Below, in pieces: positions 10,454-18,709 of a DNA stretch of 64,000 nucleotides; position 1 is the stretch's first letter, and each line of letters begins with the position of its first letter. Made by a program: the position numbers and the translations under genes. The DNA comes from Vibrio hangzhouensis (GTDB taxonomy: Bacteria; Pseudomonadota; Gammaproteobacteria; Enterobacterales; Vibrionaceae): contig NZ_FNVG01000003.1 of assembly GCF_900107935.1 (NCBI RefSeq), forward strand, positions 289,858 to 353,857, given 5' to 3'. The notes beneath the pieces are model-generated. The model saw only the letters and a list, made by a program, of their open reading frames with translations, was not told where the DNA came from and made no database searches.

Positions 10454-11365
10454 TCAATCGTTCGTTTTCAACGAGCACTCAGCAATCTCTGATTCAGTTA
10501 CCTGTTCAACTCTAAAACCACGTTGTTCTAGCAGGTGAGGTACACTCTCGTTTCCCGCTAAATGCAATGCACCAACAGCAACAAAGAAGGTGCCTGTTTT
10601 ATACGCCTCCCCGGTAGAAAGCTGTTCCACCCAATTTCGGTTTCTTTTGACTAGAAAATTTTGATAAAAATCTTCGTTGTAGGAGCCGGAAATCATCATC
10701 GATTCCAGTTTATTGATATCACCTGCTTGCCAGGCAGTCATCAGACATTGAATGTTGTTGGCGTTGTAGGGCCATTCTGCGATCGTCTGAAGCAACATAT
10801 CTACGCCGTGGTCGGGCTGACCTGCTATAAGGTCGATTTGAAACTGAAGTGTCTCCAGGCCATTTTGTGGCAGATGATTTGAGTCTGCCCAATCCATTAG
10901 CTGTCGATCAACACCATAGTCGGATAGATAATTGAGCTGGCGAAACGAAACCTGCTGTAAGGTTAAGGCTGCTTGCCACGGGGCGAGAGCCAGTAAAGCG
11001 TTGTAGTTTAGTTTCGATTGCGTGGCAATGGTTTTTAATTCACTAGATTGAACGGGGTCCAATGCTTGCTTCACGGTAACTTGTTTCTGTTGTTTCAGAG
11101 TGATGTTCTCATTAAGAAGCGCTTCCACGATAAGGCTATCGCTTTGAGCAAGTGCATCGACTACCTTTGGGACCAACGGAGTGACCTGCTGTGATCCTAC
11201 GTGAATGGTTCCATAAATGAATAATGTGGTTTGGCCTTTTTTAGCTTTCCACATCACAGGCTCTGCGAGTGCGCCTGCACTCAGAGTACACCCCAAAACT
11301 AATGATACTAAGTTAAAAAGCCGCAGAAGGCGTAGGTTAGAACTGATGATTGGTAGTTTTGTCAT
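10454..11365 (-). CDS. TraB/GumN family protein
   Basis: A 303-residue exported protein of the TraB/GumN (YbaP-like) family, related to TIKI-type metalloprotease-like folds; its bacterial substrate is not known. Visible features are an N-terminal signal or anchor segment (hydrophobic LFNLVSLVLGCTLSAGALA), the family motif FIYGTIHVG near the start of the mature part, a glutamate-containing GLETLQFQ segment in the middle, and GALHLAG near the C-terminus. ATG 11365 is preferred because GGATAA precedes it; an in-frame TTG lies at 11377. It is divergent from the first KdgM-type porin, so a shared control region is possible. Confidence 0.82.
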   Translation of the reverse strand: MTKLPIISSNLRLLRLFNLVSLVLGCTLSAGALAEPVMWKAKKGQTTLFIYGTIHVGSQQVTPLVPKVVDALAQSDSLIVEALLNENITLKQQKQVTVKQALDPVQSSELKTIATQSKLNYNALLALAPWQAALTLQQVSFRQLNYLSDYGVDRQLMDWADSNHLPQNGLETLQFQIDLIAGQPDHGVDMLLQTIAEWPYNANNIQCLMTAWQAGDINKLESMMISGSYNEDFYQNFLVKRNRNWVEQLSTGEAYKTGTFFVAVGALHLAGNESVPHLLEQRGFRVEQVTESEIAECSLKTND

Positions 11366-11753
11366 GCTGTTATCCAATTTCGGGCATAGTCATAGAGTAG
11401 CAGTAAGGTAAACAAAGAGAAATATTCGGTGAATTCCCCAATGAGGACTGAAGTTAGCAAGCATTGCGATGCCTGTTTGGTTGGCTGAAAGTTAATTTTC
11501 TTTGTGCAATATGGGTGCATAAAACCGAACTAAGCCAGGTGATTTTTCTAAATTGGATGCGTAAGGTCACAAAATGGATATAGTCCTGCTGACTGAAACT
11601 GCATAATTGACGTCATATTCCGTGTTTTTGCGTCATTTTGGCCTGCCTTATTGTGATCTTAGTTTGCTTTTTGTGTTTTATGAAATTAGATTTATATTTT
11701 TACTTGTGTTTAACTTGTTGTTTTTTAGGGTTTTATATTTGTTTTGTTTTTCT

Positions 11754-11818
11754 GGTGGTGATCTAGGTCACTAAAGAGGGTGATTTAATTGTTGGCGCGA
11801 ATTAATTGGGGCTATATT
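11754..11818 (+). promoter_or_regulatory. CRP site and -10 box for the first KdgM-type porin (class I)
   Basis: At 11754-11775 a CRP-like site reads GGTGA TCTAGG TCACT at its core, matching 13 of 16 positions of TGTGA TCTAGA TCACA. A TATATT at 11813-11818 would start transcription near 11825, placing CRP about 60 bases upstream as in class I promoters. The rest of the divergent region 11366-11891 is A/T-rich and shows no other gene. Confidence 0.6.
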
Positions 11819-11891
11819 GACCTCAAGCCAAATGGCATCGAAACAAGGCGGCAACATAAGCCAGCCAGTTCAAACTAAATAGGTGTTTACA

Positions 11892-12602
11892 ATGAAAAAA
11901 ATTCTCGCTCTAACTGCTCTTGCAGTTGCCTCTACCAGCGCATTTGCAGGTTCATCTTACGTAACAGGTAATGTTCAGTTTCACGATACATACCTTCAAG
12001 GCTCTAAAGCGACCTCCACTCTGGAAGCGGGCCATACGTTTGACTCTAATACGACGCTTTTGGTTGAGTTTGACGCCATTCCTCTTGGTAAAGTTCAGGA
12101 TGATGCCCGTCCTCTGCCCGCAACAACCTTAGGTGTGGAGCAAGTTTTCAAAGCGACGGACAACCTTTGGCTAGCCGCTGGTTATCACCATCTAATTCAA
12201 GGGGGCGAGACAATTCAATATCGTCCACTTATCAAAATTGGCTACAACTTTGACAACGGTCTCTCTTTAAGTAACCGTACTCGTATGCACATCAACAATC
12301 AACTTGATGGCCAGCAGCGCAAGTCAGACACTGATGTTCGCCTGGATAACAAAATTGCGTATCAGTTTGCCGATCAACCCGTTGCTCTTTCCTATAACAA
12401 CGTTTACGTAGTTGCAGGCGACAAAGACGCCAAGGGCGATGATAAAGTAAACACGATGGACCATGAGTTGCGTGCCACATGGACACGCGATGGTGTTCAG
12501 CCATATTTTGAGTTCCGTAGTCAGGCCCATGGTCTGAAAAATGCTGACGGTAGCAGCGCCGTCAACAATGCTGTTGTGTTCGGCGCGTCATACGGCTTCT
12601 AA
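11892..12602 (+). CDS. KdgM-family oligosaccharide porin (copy 1)
   Basis: A 236-residue outer-membrane protein. The signal peptide (MKKILALTALAVASTSAFA) is cleaved before GSSYVTGNVQF. The mature barrel is a small 12-strand type like KdgM, the monomeric porin for acidic oligosaccharides (oligogalacturonate; relatives are linked to alginate oligomers). Strand segments such as TLEAGHTF, YQFADQPVALSYNNVYV and VQPYFEFRSQ and a C-terminal phenylalanine (FGASYGF) fit an outer-membrane barrel. ATG 11892 with AGGTG upstream is chosen; the frame also has a GTG at 11883. A CRP-type promoter precedes it. The actual substrate cannot be read from sequence. Confidence 0.8.
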   Translation: MKKILALTALAVASTSAFAGSSYVTGNVQFHDTYLQGSKATSTLEAGHTFDSNTTLLVEFDAIPLGKVQDDARPLPATTLGVEQVFKATDNLWLAAGYHHLIQGGETIQYRPLIKIGYNFDNGLSLSNRTRMHINNQLDGQQRKSDTDVRLDNKIAYQFADQPVALSYNNVYVVAGDKDAKGDDKVNTMDHELRATWTRDGVQPYFEFRSQAHGLKNADGSSAVNNAVVFGASYGF

Positions 12603-13000
12603 GATTTCTTATGTTCATATTTCCATAATCCAAGGCTCCGTAAGGGGCCTTGCTTCGGTTGGGGTACAACGGCGCGCGCTTACCACAGTTCTGGACGTTT
12701 TTAGCTATCACGCAAAGCAAGAGAACTTTTGATAAAACTTTGCGAAACCTTGCAAATTATTAGATGTTGAAGATTTAATCTAAGGATGGTTGTTTTTTAT
12801 TCCATTTCGTTAAGGTGAAGTTTTAGCGGACGTAAAGCGCATACAGTAACATGACATACCATGAAGCAACGTTTTTAACATGTTGATTTAATTGAATTCA
12901 GCAATTTTTTGGAATGACATAACCTTAACAATGTTGGTTTTTGCGCTTCTATCTCTTCAGCGACACACTGTCCCTCAAATTCACTATTTAGGGAACACCA
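12603..13000. other. Intergenic region between the two KdgM-type porins
   Basis: About 400 bases. A weak imperfect hairpin near 12632-12653 (CAAGGC / GCCTTG) lacks a T-run. A spaced inverted repeat TTAGAT (12760-12765) / ATCTAA (12778-12783) is present. I find no CRP site or gene here. Confidence 0.4.
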
Positions 13001-13747
13001 GTGCGCCACCTTATTGCTTTCACTCTTATAATTGCCAGTCAATCAGCCCTATGCGCTTCTTCATACATAGAAGGTAACGTTCAGTTTAATAGCAGTTATC
13101 TGTATGACTCGAAAACGACCGCTAAAATGGAAGCGGGACACACCTTCGACACGGATACGACGTTAAGGTTCAAAATTGAAGATATCGCGATTGGCAGCAC
13201 ACCACACAGCGATCATCACCATCATCACAATGACATTTATTATGGGCATAGTGCCAGAGCGCCACTGGTGACGTTAGGTGTAGAACAGAAGTTTCAGCTA
13301 TCCAGAAATTTCTGGTTAGGTGCAGGTTACGAGCACTTGATGCAGGTTGGAGAGACCATGCAGTATCGCCCGTTATTCAAGATTGGTTATGACTTTGATG
13401 AAGGCATATCACTCAGTCACCGCACCCGAGTTGAAGTTTATGCGCAGCATGACCGTTGGGGCTACAAGCCGGATATTGACTATCGCTTCGATAATAAAAT
13501 TGCCTATCAATTTAAAACACATCCAGTGAAGCTTCACTACAATAACGTCTATCACATGGGTGGGGCATATTACCCATACTACCCATATACGGATAACTCG
13601 ATGGATCATGAATTCAGACTGACCCTGACAAAGTACGCGTTTCAACCTTACTTTGAATACAAGAGTCAGGGCAGCTTCAGAGCACCCTATTATCGTCGTG
13701 GAGTTGAAAACAGTGCGTTCCTGATTGGCGGTATTTACAACTTTTAA
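13001..13747 (+). CDS. KdgM-family porin with histidine cluster (copy 2)
   Basis: A 248-residue paralogue of the porin at 11892; alignment by eye runs the full length (YIEGNVQF, KMEAGHTFDTDTTL, GETMQYRPLFKIGYDFD, NKIAYQF, LHYNNVY, SMDHEFRLTLTK, C-terminal F). The signal peptide ends ALCA. Where copy 1 has a short turn, this copy carries HSDHHHHHND (about residues 69-78) followed by YYGH, and a second loop rich in tyrosine and proline. The start is GTG at 13001 behind AGGGAA. It converges on copG. The His-rich loop could bind metal, but that is inference. Confidence 0.78.
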   Translation: MRHLIAFTLIIASQSALCASSYIEGNVQFNSSYLYDSKTTAKMEAGHTFDTDTTLRFKIEDIAIGSTPHSDHHHHHNDIYYGHSARAPLVTLGVEQKFQLSRNFWLGAGYEHLMQVGETMQYRPLFKIGYDFDEGISLSHRTRVEVYAQHDRWGYKPDIDYRFDNKIAYQFKTHPVKLHYNNVYHMGGAYYPYYPYTDNSMDHEFRLTLTKYAFQPYFEYKSQGSFRAPYYRRGVENSAFLIGGIYNF

Positions 13748-13754
13748 AAATTAA

Positions 13755-13781
13755 AGCGCCATCGTTAAGAACGATGGCGCT
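13755..13781 (-). terminator. Intrinsic terminator of copA-copG
   Basis: Twelve-base perfect arms AGCGCCATCGTT (13755-13766) and AACGATGGCGCT (13770-13781) with a 3-base loop. Read on the minus strand it is followed by a T-rich tract, so it ends the copAG transcript. It may also stop the plus-strand porin. Confidence 0.85.
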
Positions 13782-13806
13782 GTATGCTAAGAGTCGAAAA
13801 TGGGGC

Positions 13807-14256
13807 CTACATATTGTATGAGCGGAAGCTATACACCTGACCTTTCTCGTTATACACGTAAACATGGTAAGGGTCTTTTTTGTCTCCATATTCCATGCCC
13901 GGGGAGCCAACAGGCATTCCTGGTACGGCTAAGCCTTTGGCATTCTTAGGGGGATTTTCCAGGAAGGCTTTGATATCTTCCGCCGGGATATGACCTTCGA
14001 ACACATACTCTCCAACGACAGCGGTATGACATGAAGCGAGCTCAGGAGAGACTCCCAGCTTCTGCTTGATGGGATTCATGTTGGTGTGCTCTTCCACAGT
14101 GACATTAAAACCGGCCTCTTCCATATGTTTTACCCAGTCTTTGCAGCAACCACAATAGGGTGATTTATAGGTCAAAATATCAGTGGCAAATGCCGAGCCT
14201 GTGACCATAGCAAAAGACAATGCTGTTAGCCTTAAGGTACGTTTTGAGTTTGACAT
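13807..14256 (-). CDS. copG: Periplasmic copper-resistance protein CopG (DUF411)
   Basis: A 149-residue DUF411 protein with a signal peptide (to about residue 24). It bears the family's metal-site motif SPYCGCCKDW (C35, C37, C38), and later conserved histidine and methionine residues (ASCHTAVV, VPGMPVGSPGMEYG). CopG proteins of Vibrio cholerae and Pseudomonas bind a multinuclear copper cluster in the periplasm and support copper tolerance. It lies 44 bases downstream of copA on the same strand, so it is probably co-transcribed from the CueR-controlled promoter. Confidence 0.9.
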   Translation of the reverse strand: MSNSKRTLRLTALSFAMVTGSAFATDILTYKSPYCGCCKDWVKHMEEAGFNVTVEEHTNMNPIKQKLGVSPELASCHTAVVGEYVFEGHIPAEDIKAFLENPPKNAKGLAVPGMPVGSPGMEYGDKKDPYHVYVYNEKGQVYSFRSYNM

Positions 14257-14300
14257 AGTAGTTCCTCTTTGAACGTTATCCAGCTAAATCATAGCTGGAA

Positions 14301-17015
14301 TCACCCTTTGTATTGAAAGTTTCTGAGTCTATTTGCGTTGCTGACAACGGTAATAGATGACAAGGCCATTGCTGCACCTGCAAATACAGGGCTGAGCAGA
14401 AAACCGAATATAGGATAGAGCACACCAGCAGCGATGGGTATCCCGAGAGAATTATAAATAAAAGCGCCAAACAGATTCTGTTTAATGTTCTTTACGGTCG
14501 CTTTCGAAAGAGAGATCGCATAAGACACAGTGGCGGGATTACTATTTAGCAGAGTCATAGGTGCACTTTCTATGGCGACATCGCTGCCCGAGCCCATCGC
14601 GATACCTACGTCTGCTGTTGCAAGTGCAGGCGCGTCATTGATGCCGTCCCCAACCATAGCAACATGTGTATATTTATCCTTTAAGGATAGTATATGGGAA
14701 GCTTTTTCATCAGGAAGAACCTGTGAGATGACTTCATCAATGCCGACTTTTTGACCGATGTTATTGGCAACATGGTAGTGATCACCAGTCAGCATTACAG
14801 TATGAATGCCTTGTTTTTTTAGTGCACTCACAGCGGCAAAGGCTTCAGGCTTTATCTCATCCGCCACGGCGATAACGGCGACGGCCACCTTCTCTATAAT
14901 GACAATCACAGGTGTCGCGGCTAACTGTACTGCTTGTTTAAGTGCACCATTAATAGGGGTGGTGTCAATACCGAGAGATTGAACGTAATTTAATGAAGAT
15001 ATCAGAATATTCTGGCCTGCAACAACACCCTCAACCCCCTTGCCTCGAAGGTTTACAAACTTCTCAGGCTCTGTGCCATTGTCGTGATGTGTCCAATACT
15101 GTGTGACGGCTTTAGCCAGAGGATGTTCCGAGCGTTTTTCTAAAGGAAGTACCATATGAGCCAATTCGGATTCAGAGAGGCCAGTGGTAAACACCCTCTG
15201 AACCTTTGGTTCTCCAAGTGTTAGTGTGCCTGTTTTGTCAAACACAACTGCATTTACTTTGCTGAGTTTTTGTAACGCATCGGCATCTTTAATGAGAACC
15301 CCTGCTTGCGCTGCTTTGCCAATCCCGACCGTAATCGATAGTGGTGTTGCCAACCCCAACGCACACGGACAAGCGATGATCAGAACGGTCGTAGTGACAA
15401 CCAGCATGTAACTGGCTTTTGGTTCTGGGCCAACAAAGAACCACACTGCTGCGGCCAGAATGGCAATTACAACAACAACGGGAACAAATATTGCAGAGAT
15501 AGAGTCAGCCAGTTTCGCAATAGCGGGTTTGCTGCTCTGGGCTTCACGAACCAGGTTAATTATACGTGACAACATGGTGTTGGAGCCTACTCCAGTCGCT
15601 TCGATGACCAGACTGCCGTCGGTATTCATCGTACCTGCAGATACGCGATCCTGTTCCCCTTTGAGGACAGCCACCGGCTCTCCGGTTAACATCGATTCGT
15701 CAACGTAACTGTGTCCGTCAGTGACAAGGCCGTCCACAGGCACTTTTTCTCCGGGTTTGATACGCAGTCGCATACCTAGAGCAATATCGGCCACCGCAAG
15801 CCGTGTGTCTTTTCCATCGATGATGGCAGTAGCGTGCTGAGGCTGAAGGTTCATTAAGGCCTGCAGCGATTGGTTGGTTTTTGATTTGGCTTTCGCTTCA
15901 ATGTAATGACCAAGCGAGATCAGTCCAACGATCATTGCACTGGCTTCAAAATAAACGTGGCGTGACTGATGAGGGAACCATCCGGGTTTAACTACGACTA
16001 ACATAGAGTAGAACCAGGCAGCGCCTGTTCCCAGAGCGACCAATGTATCCATTGTGGCCCGTTTGTGCTGCAGTGCTTTATAGGCGTTGACATAGAAATC
16101 ACGCCCGGAGGTAGCCAGCAGCCACAAGCAAAGAATACCAATGAGTCCCCAGGTCATCTGGTCCATAGGATTGCGAATCATCATGTTGCCGCCAAGTAAT
16201 CCCCAAAGCATGAGAGGAGCACCTACCGCCAAAGCGACGATGGTGTTCTTTTTTTGTACGGCCTGATGATCCAGTAACGCTTTTTGCTGCTGCGCTTGAC
16301 TGGAGGCGAGATCCTGAACCAGCTCCCCTTGATAACCGGCTTGGGAAATAGCAGTAAGCAATCGCGGACTTATTTTTTCAATGAGCTCATCGGTGCTGAC
16401 CATGGCGCTTTGTTCGGCCAGATTGACACGAGCGCTGGTTACGCCGTCTACAGAAGTCAGCGCTTTTTCTACAGAAGAAACGCAGCTCGCGCAGGTCATG
16501 CCTTGAATAAGGTAATGCAAGTGCTGCTGACCTTCTGGCGTTTGTTTAGGCTGAGTAGGTTCAATAGAAGAGGGGGCAACTGGCTCTCGGTCTGGTTCGT
16601 CCGCTTTAGGTTCTGTCGAGGCAGATGGCGCAATGAGCTTAGCATCAAAACCAATTTGTCTGATGTGTTCAATGATGATGTCTGAATCACATGAAGACTG
16701 GACTGAGAGATGATTTTTTGAGAGTTCCAGAATGTCAGTATCAGCTAAAGAGCTCAGGTGTTCACGAAGTTTTGCGACACACTTTCCACAATTTAGTCCT
16801 GTAAGCTGAAAATCTAAATTAAGTGATGCGCGATAGCCTAAAGATTCAACCACTGAGATGACATCGTTTACCGGTGCCTCGCTGGAGACGACCAGTTGCT
16901 CTTTGGTTAGGTGAACAATCTCGATATTCTGTGGGCTAGCCTCTAGCGCTTTTTTCAGTTTATTCACACAGCCCATGCAGGATAAACCAGATAAATTAAG
17001 GGTATATTGGTCCAT
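14301..17015 (-). CDS. copA: Copper-exporting P1B-type ATPase CopA
   Basis: Pumps cytoplasmic Cu(I) to the periplasm at the cost of ATP. With the start at 17015 it has 904 residues. It has three N-terminal heavy-metal-associated modules with CxxC pairs: CMGC (13-16), CGKC (76-79) and CASC (175-178). Beyond them lie the transmembrane metal site CPC (549-551), the phosphorylated aspartate D593 in DKTGTLT, and the hinge motif GDGINDAP. The ATG at 17015 has GAGGTGG upstream. A longer frame to 17063 exists, but its GTG lies inside the CueR operator, so it cannot be the start. It heads the copA-copG operon. Confidence 0.97.
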   Translation of the reverse strand: MDQYTLNLSGLSCMGCVNKLKKALEASPQNIEIVHLTKEQLVVSSEAPVNDVISVVESLGYRASLNLDFQLTGLNCGKCVAKLREHLSSLADTDILELSKNHLSVQSSCDSDIIIEHIRQIGFDAKLIAPSASTEPKADEPDREPVAPSSIEPTQPKQTPEGQQHLHYLIQGMTCASCVSSVEKALTSVDGVTSARVNLAEQSAMVSTDELIEKISPRLLTAISQAGYQGELVQDLASSQAQQQKALLDHQAVQKKNTIVALAVGAPLMLWGLLGGNMMIRNPMDQMTWGLIGILCLWLLATSGRDFYVNAYKALQHKRATMDTLVALGTGAAWFYSMLVVVKPGWFPHQSRHVYFEASAMIVGLISLGHYIEAKAKSKTNQSLQALMNLQPQHATAIIDGKDTRLAVADIALGMRLRIKPGEKVPVDGLVTDGHSYVDESMLTGEPVAVLKGEQDRVSAGTMNTDGSLVIEATGVGSNTMLSRIINLVREAQSSKPAIAKLADSISAIFVPVVVVIAILAAAVWFFVGPEPKASYMLVVTTTVLIIACPCALGLATPLSITVGIGKAAQAGVLIKDADALQKLSKVNAVVFDKTGTLTLGEPKVQRVFTTGLSESELAHMVLPLEKRSEHPLAKAVTQYWTHHDNGTEPEKFVNLRGKGVEGVVAGQNILISSLNYVQSLGIDTTPINGALKQAVQLAATPVIVIIEKVAVAVIAVADEIKPEAFAAVSALKKQGIHTVMLTGDHYHVANNIGQKVGIDEVISQVLPDEKASHILSLKDKYTHVAMVGDGINDAPALATADVGIAMGSGSDVAIESAPMTLLNSNPATVSYAISLSKATVKNIKQNLFGAFIYNSLGIPIAAGVLYPIFGFLLSPVFAGAAMALSSITVVSNANRLRNFQYKG

Positions 17016-17046
17016 AAACCACCTCAGATATTCGTTGTTATCTCTT

Positions 17047-17079
17047 ACGATAAACCTTACCACAAGGGGAAGGTCAAGC
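17047..17079 (-). promoter_or_regulatory. CueR operator/promoter of copA
   Basis: On the minus strand the core is ACCTTCCCC TTG TGGTAAGGT (17054-17074), nearly identical to the E. coli copA CueR box. It lies between TTGACC (-35) and TATCGT (-10, 17047-17052 on plus) with the 19-base spacer characteristic of MerR-activated promoters. Transcription would start near 17040, about 25 bases before the copA ATG. Confidence 0.92.
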
Positions 17080-17081
17080 TA

Positions 17082-17110
17082 TTGATTGTAGATTTAGCTT
17101 AAGGTGATAA
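17082..17110 (+). promoter_or_regulatory. Likely gltX promoter
   Basis: TTGATT (17082-17087), a 17-base spacer, then TGATAA (17105-17110). It is divergent from the copA promoter and about 70 bases upstream of the gltX ATG. Confidence 0.45.
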
Positions 17111-17177
17111 AATAGCGCCCAAAATTTGCAACGTACGATGAAAAGCATCGTGCGCAGTTGACAACAAGGTACATTCG

Positions 17178-18605
17178 ATGACGGTTAAAACACGTTTTGC
17201 TCCAAGCCCTACAGGCTATCTTCACGTCGGTGGTGCACGCACTGCACTGTATTCTTGGTTATTTGCTAAAAACCAAGGCGGCGAGTTTGTTCTTCGAATT
17301 GAAGACACCGATCTTGAGCGTAACTCGCAAGAAGCAGTGGATGCGATTCTTGAAGGTATGCAATGGATGGGACTTGAGTGGGATGAAGGCCCTTACTTTC
17401 AGTCTAAGCGTTTTGACCGTTACAATGAGATGGTTGACAAGCTACTTGCAGAAGACAAAGCCTATAAATGTTTTGCACCAAAAGAGCTGTTAGAAGAGAT
17501 TCGTGCCGAGCAGGAAGCAAACAAAGAAATTCCACGCTATGATGCGAACCACCCGAAAATTGTTGCCGCAAACGCTGCAGCGAAAGACGGTGACCCATGC
17601 GTTATTCGTTTCCGTAATCCAAAAGAAGGCAGTGTGGTATTCGATGACCAAATTCGTGGTCGTATCGAAATCGCCAACAGCCAGATGGACGATCTGATCA
17701 TTCGTCGTACCGATGGTGCACCAACTTACAACTTCGTAGTAGTCGTTGACGACTGGGATATGGGTATCACACATGTTGTTCGTGGTGAAGACCATATCAA
17801 CAACACGCCTCGTCAGATCAACATCTATGAAGCTTTGGGTGCGCCAGTGCCAACATTCGCCCACTGTGCAATGATTCTTGGTGACGACGGTGCAAAACTG
17901 TCGAAGCGCCATGGTGCCGTCTCAGTGATGCAGTACCGAGATGAAGGTTACCTGCCAAATGCATTGAACAACTACCTTGTTCGCCTTGGTTGGTCTCACG
18001 GCGATCAGGAGATTTTCTCTAAGCAGGAAATGATTGACCTGTTTTCGCTAAATGCCATCTCTAAATCAGCCTCTGCGTTTAATACTGACAAGTTGTTGTG
18101 GCTGAATAACCATTACATTAAGACGTCAGAGCCAGAGTATGTAGCAGAGCATCTGCAATGGCACCTGAATGAGCAGAAGCTGAGCACGGCGAATGGCCCG
18201 GCCATCACGGAAGTCATTAAGCTGGTAGGCGAGCGTTGTAATACTCTGGTTGAACTTGCTCAGCAAATCCGCTATTTCTACGAAGACTTCTCTGAGTTTG
18301 AAGCAGGCGCTGCTAAGAAACATCTTCGTGGCGTTGCTAAAGGACCTTTAGAGGCGGCCTTGGCCAAGGTTGAAGCACTGGAAGAGTGGACGACGGTTAA
18401 CATTAAAGAGCAAGTTATCGCAGCCGTTTGTGAAGAGCTTGAGATTGGCATGGGTAAAATCGGTATGCCACTGCGCGTAGCGGTTACTGGCGGTGGTCAG
18501 TCACCTTCTGTCGACGCGGTAATGGAGTTGGTGGGCAAAGAGCGTGTGATTGCCCGAATTAAGATGGCGATTGCGTTTATTGAAGAGCGCGAAGCGAACG
18601 CCTAA
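17178..18605 (+). CDS. gltX: Glutamyl-tRNA synthetase
   Basis: Class I synthetase that charges tRNA-Glu; also the entry point for tetrapyrrole synthesis through Glu-tRNA. It has 475 residues, standard length. The HIGH-like signature is in [18 protein letters not shown] near residue 6, and the KMSKS-like motif is KLSKRHGAV near residue 240. The C-terminal anticodon-binding part is complete (ending FIEEREANA). It is monocistronic, with its own terminator. Confidence 0.98.
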   Translation: MTVKTRFAPSPTGYLHVGGARTALYSWLFAKNQGGEFVLRIEDTDLERNSQEAVDAILEGMQWMGLEWDEGPYFQSKRFDRYNEMVDKLLAEDKAYKCFAPKELLEEIRAEQEANKEIPRYDANHPKIVAANAAAKDGDPCVIRFRNPKEGSVVFDDQIRGRIEIANSQMDDLIIRRTDGAPTYNFVVVVDDWDMGITHVVRGEDHINNTPRQINIYEALGAPVPTFAHCAMILGDDGAKLSKRHGAVSVMQYRDEGYLPNALNNYLVRLGWSHGDQEIFSKQEMIDLFSLNAISKSASAFNTDKLLWLNNHYIKTSEPEYVAEHLQWHLNEQKLSTANGPAITEVIKLVGERCNTLVELAQQIRYFYEDFSEFEAGAAKKHLRGVAKGPLEAALAKVEALEEWTTVNIKEQVIAAVCEELEIGMGKIGMPLRVAVTGGGQSPSVDAVMELVGKERVIARIKMAIAFIEEREANA

Positions 18606-18623
18606 CCACTGAAACTAACCATC

Positions 18624-18652
18624 AAACCGCCACATTATTTGGCGGTTTTTTT
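18624..18652 (+). terminator. Intrinsic terminator after gltX
   Basis: Stem AAACCGCCA / TGGCGGTTT with a 7-base loop, then T7. Confidence 0.88.
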
Positions 18653-18667
18653 ATCTCATTGCGGCAA

Positions 18668-18695
18668 TAAAAAAGGCGACCATAGGTCGCCTTTT
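18668..18695 (-). terminator. Intrinsic terminator of the dxs operon
   Basis: On the minus strand, stem AAAAGGCGACC / GGTCGCCTTTT with loop TAT and a following T-rich tract; 15 bases past the dxs stop. Confidence 0.88.
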
Positions 18696-18709
18696 GGGTT
18701 TTAAAACCG

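Noticed and set aside
17016..17063. Extended copA start at GTG 17063
   Set aside because: Lies within the CueR operator and upstream of the predicted transcript start.
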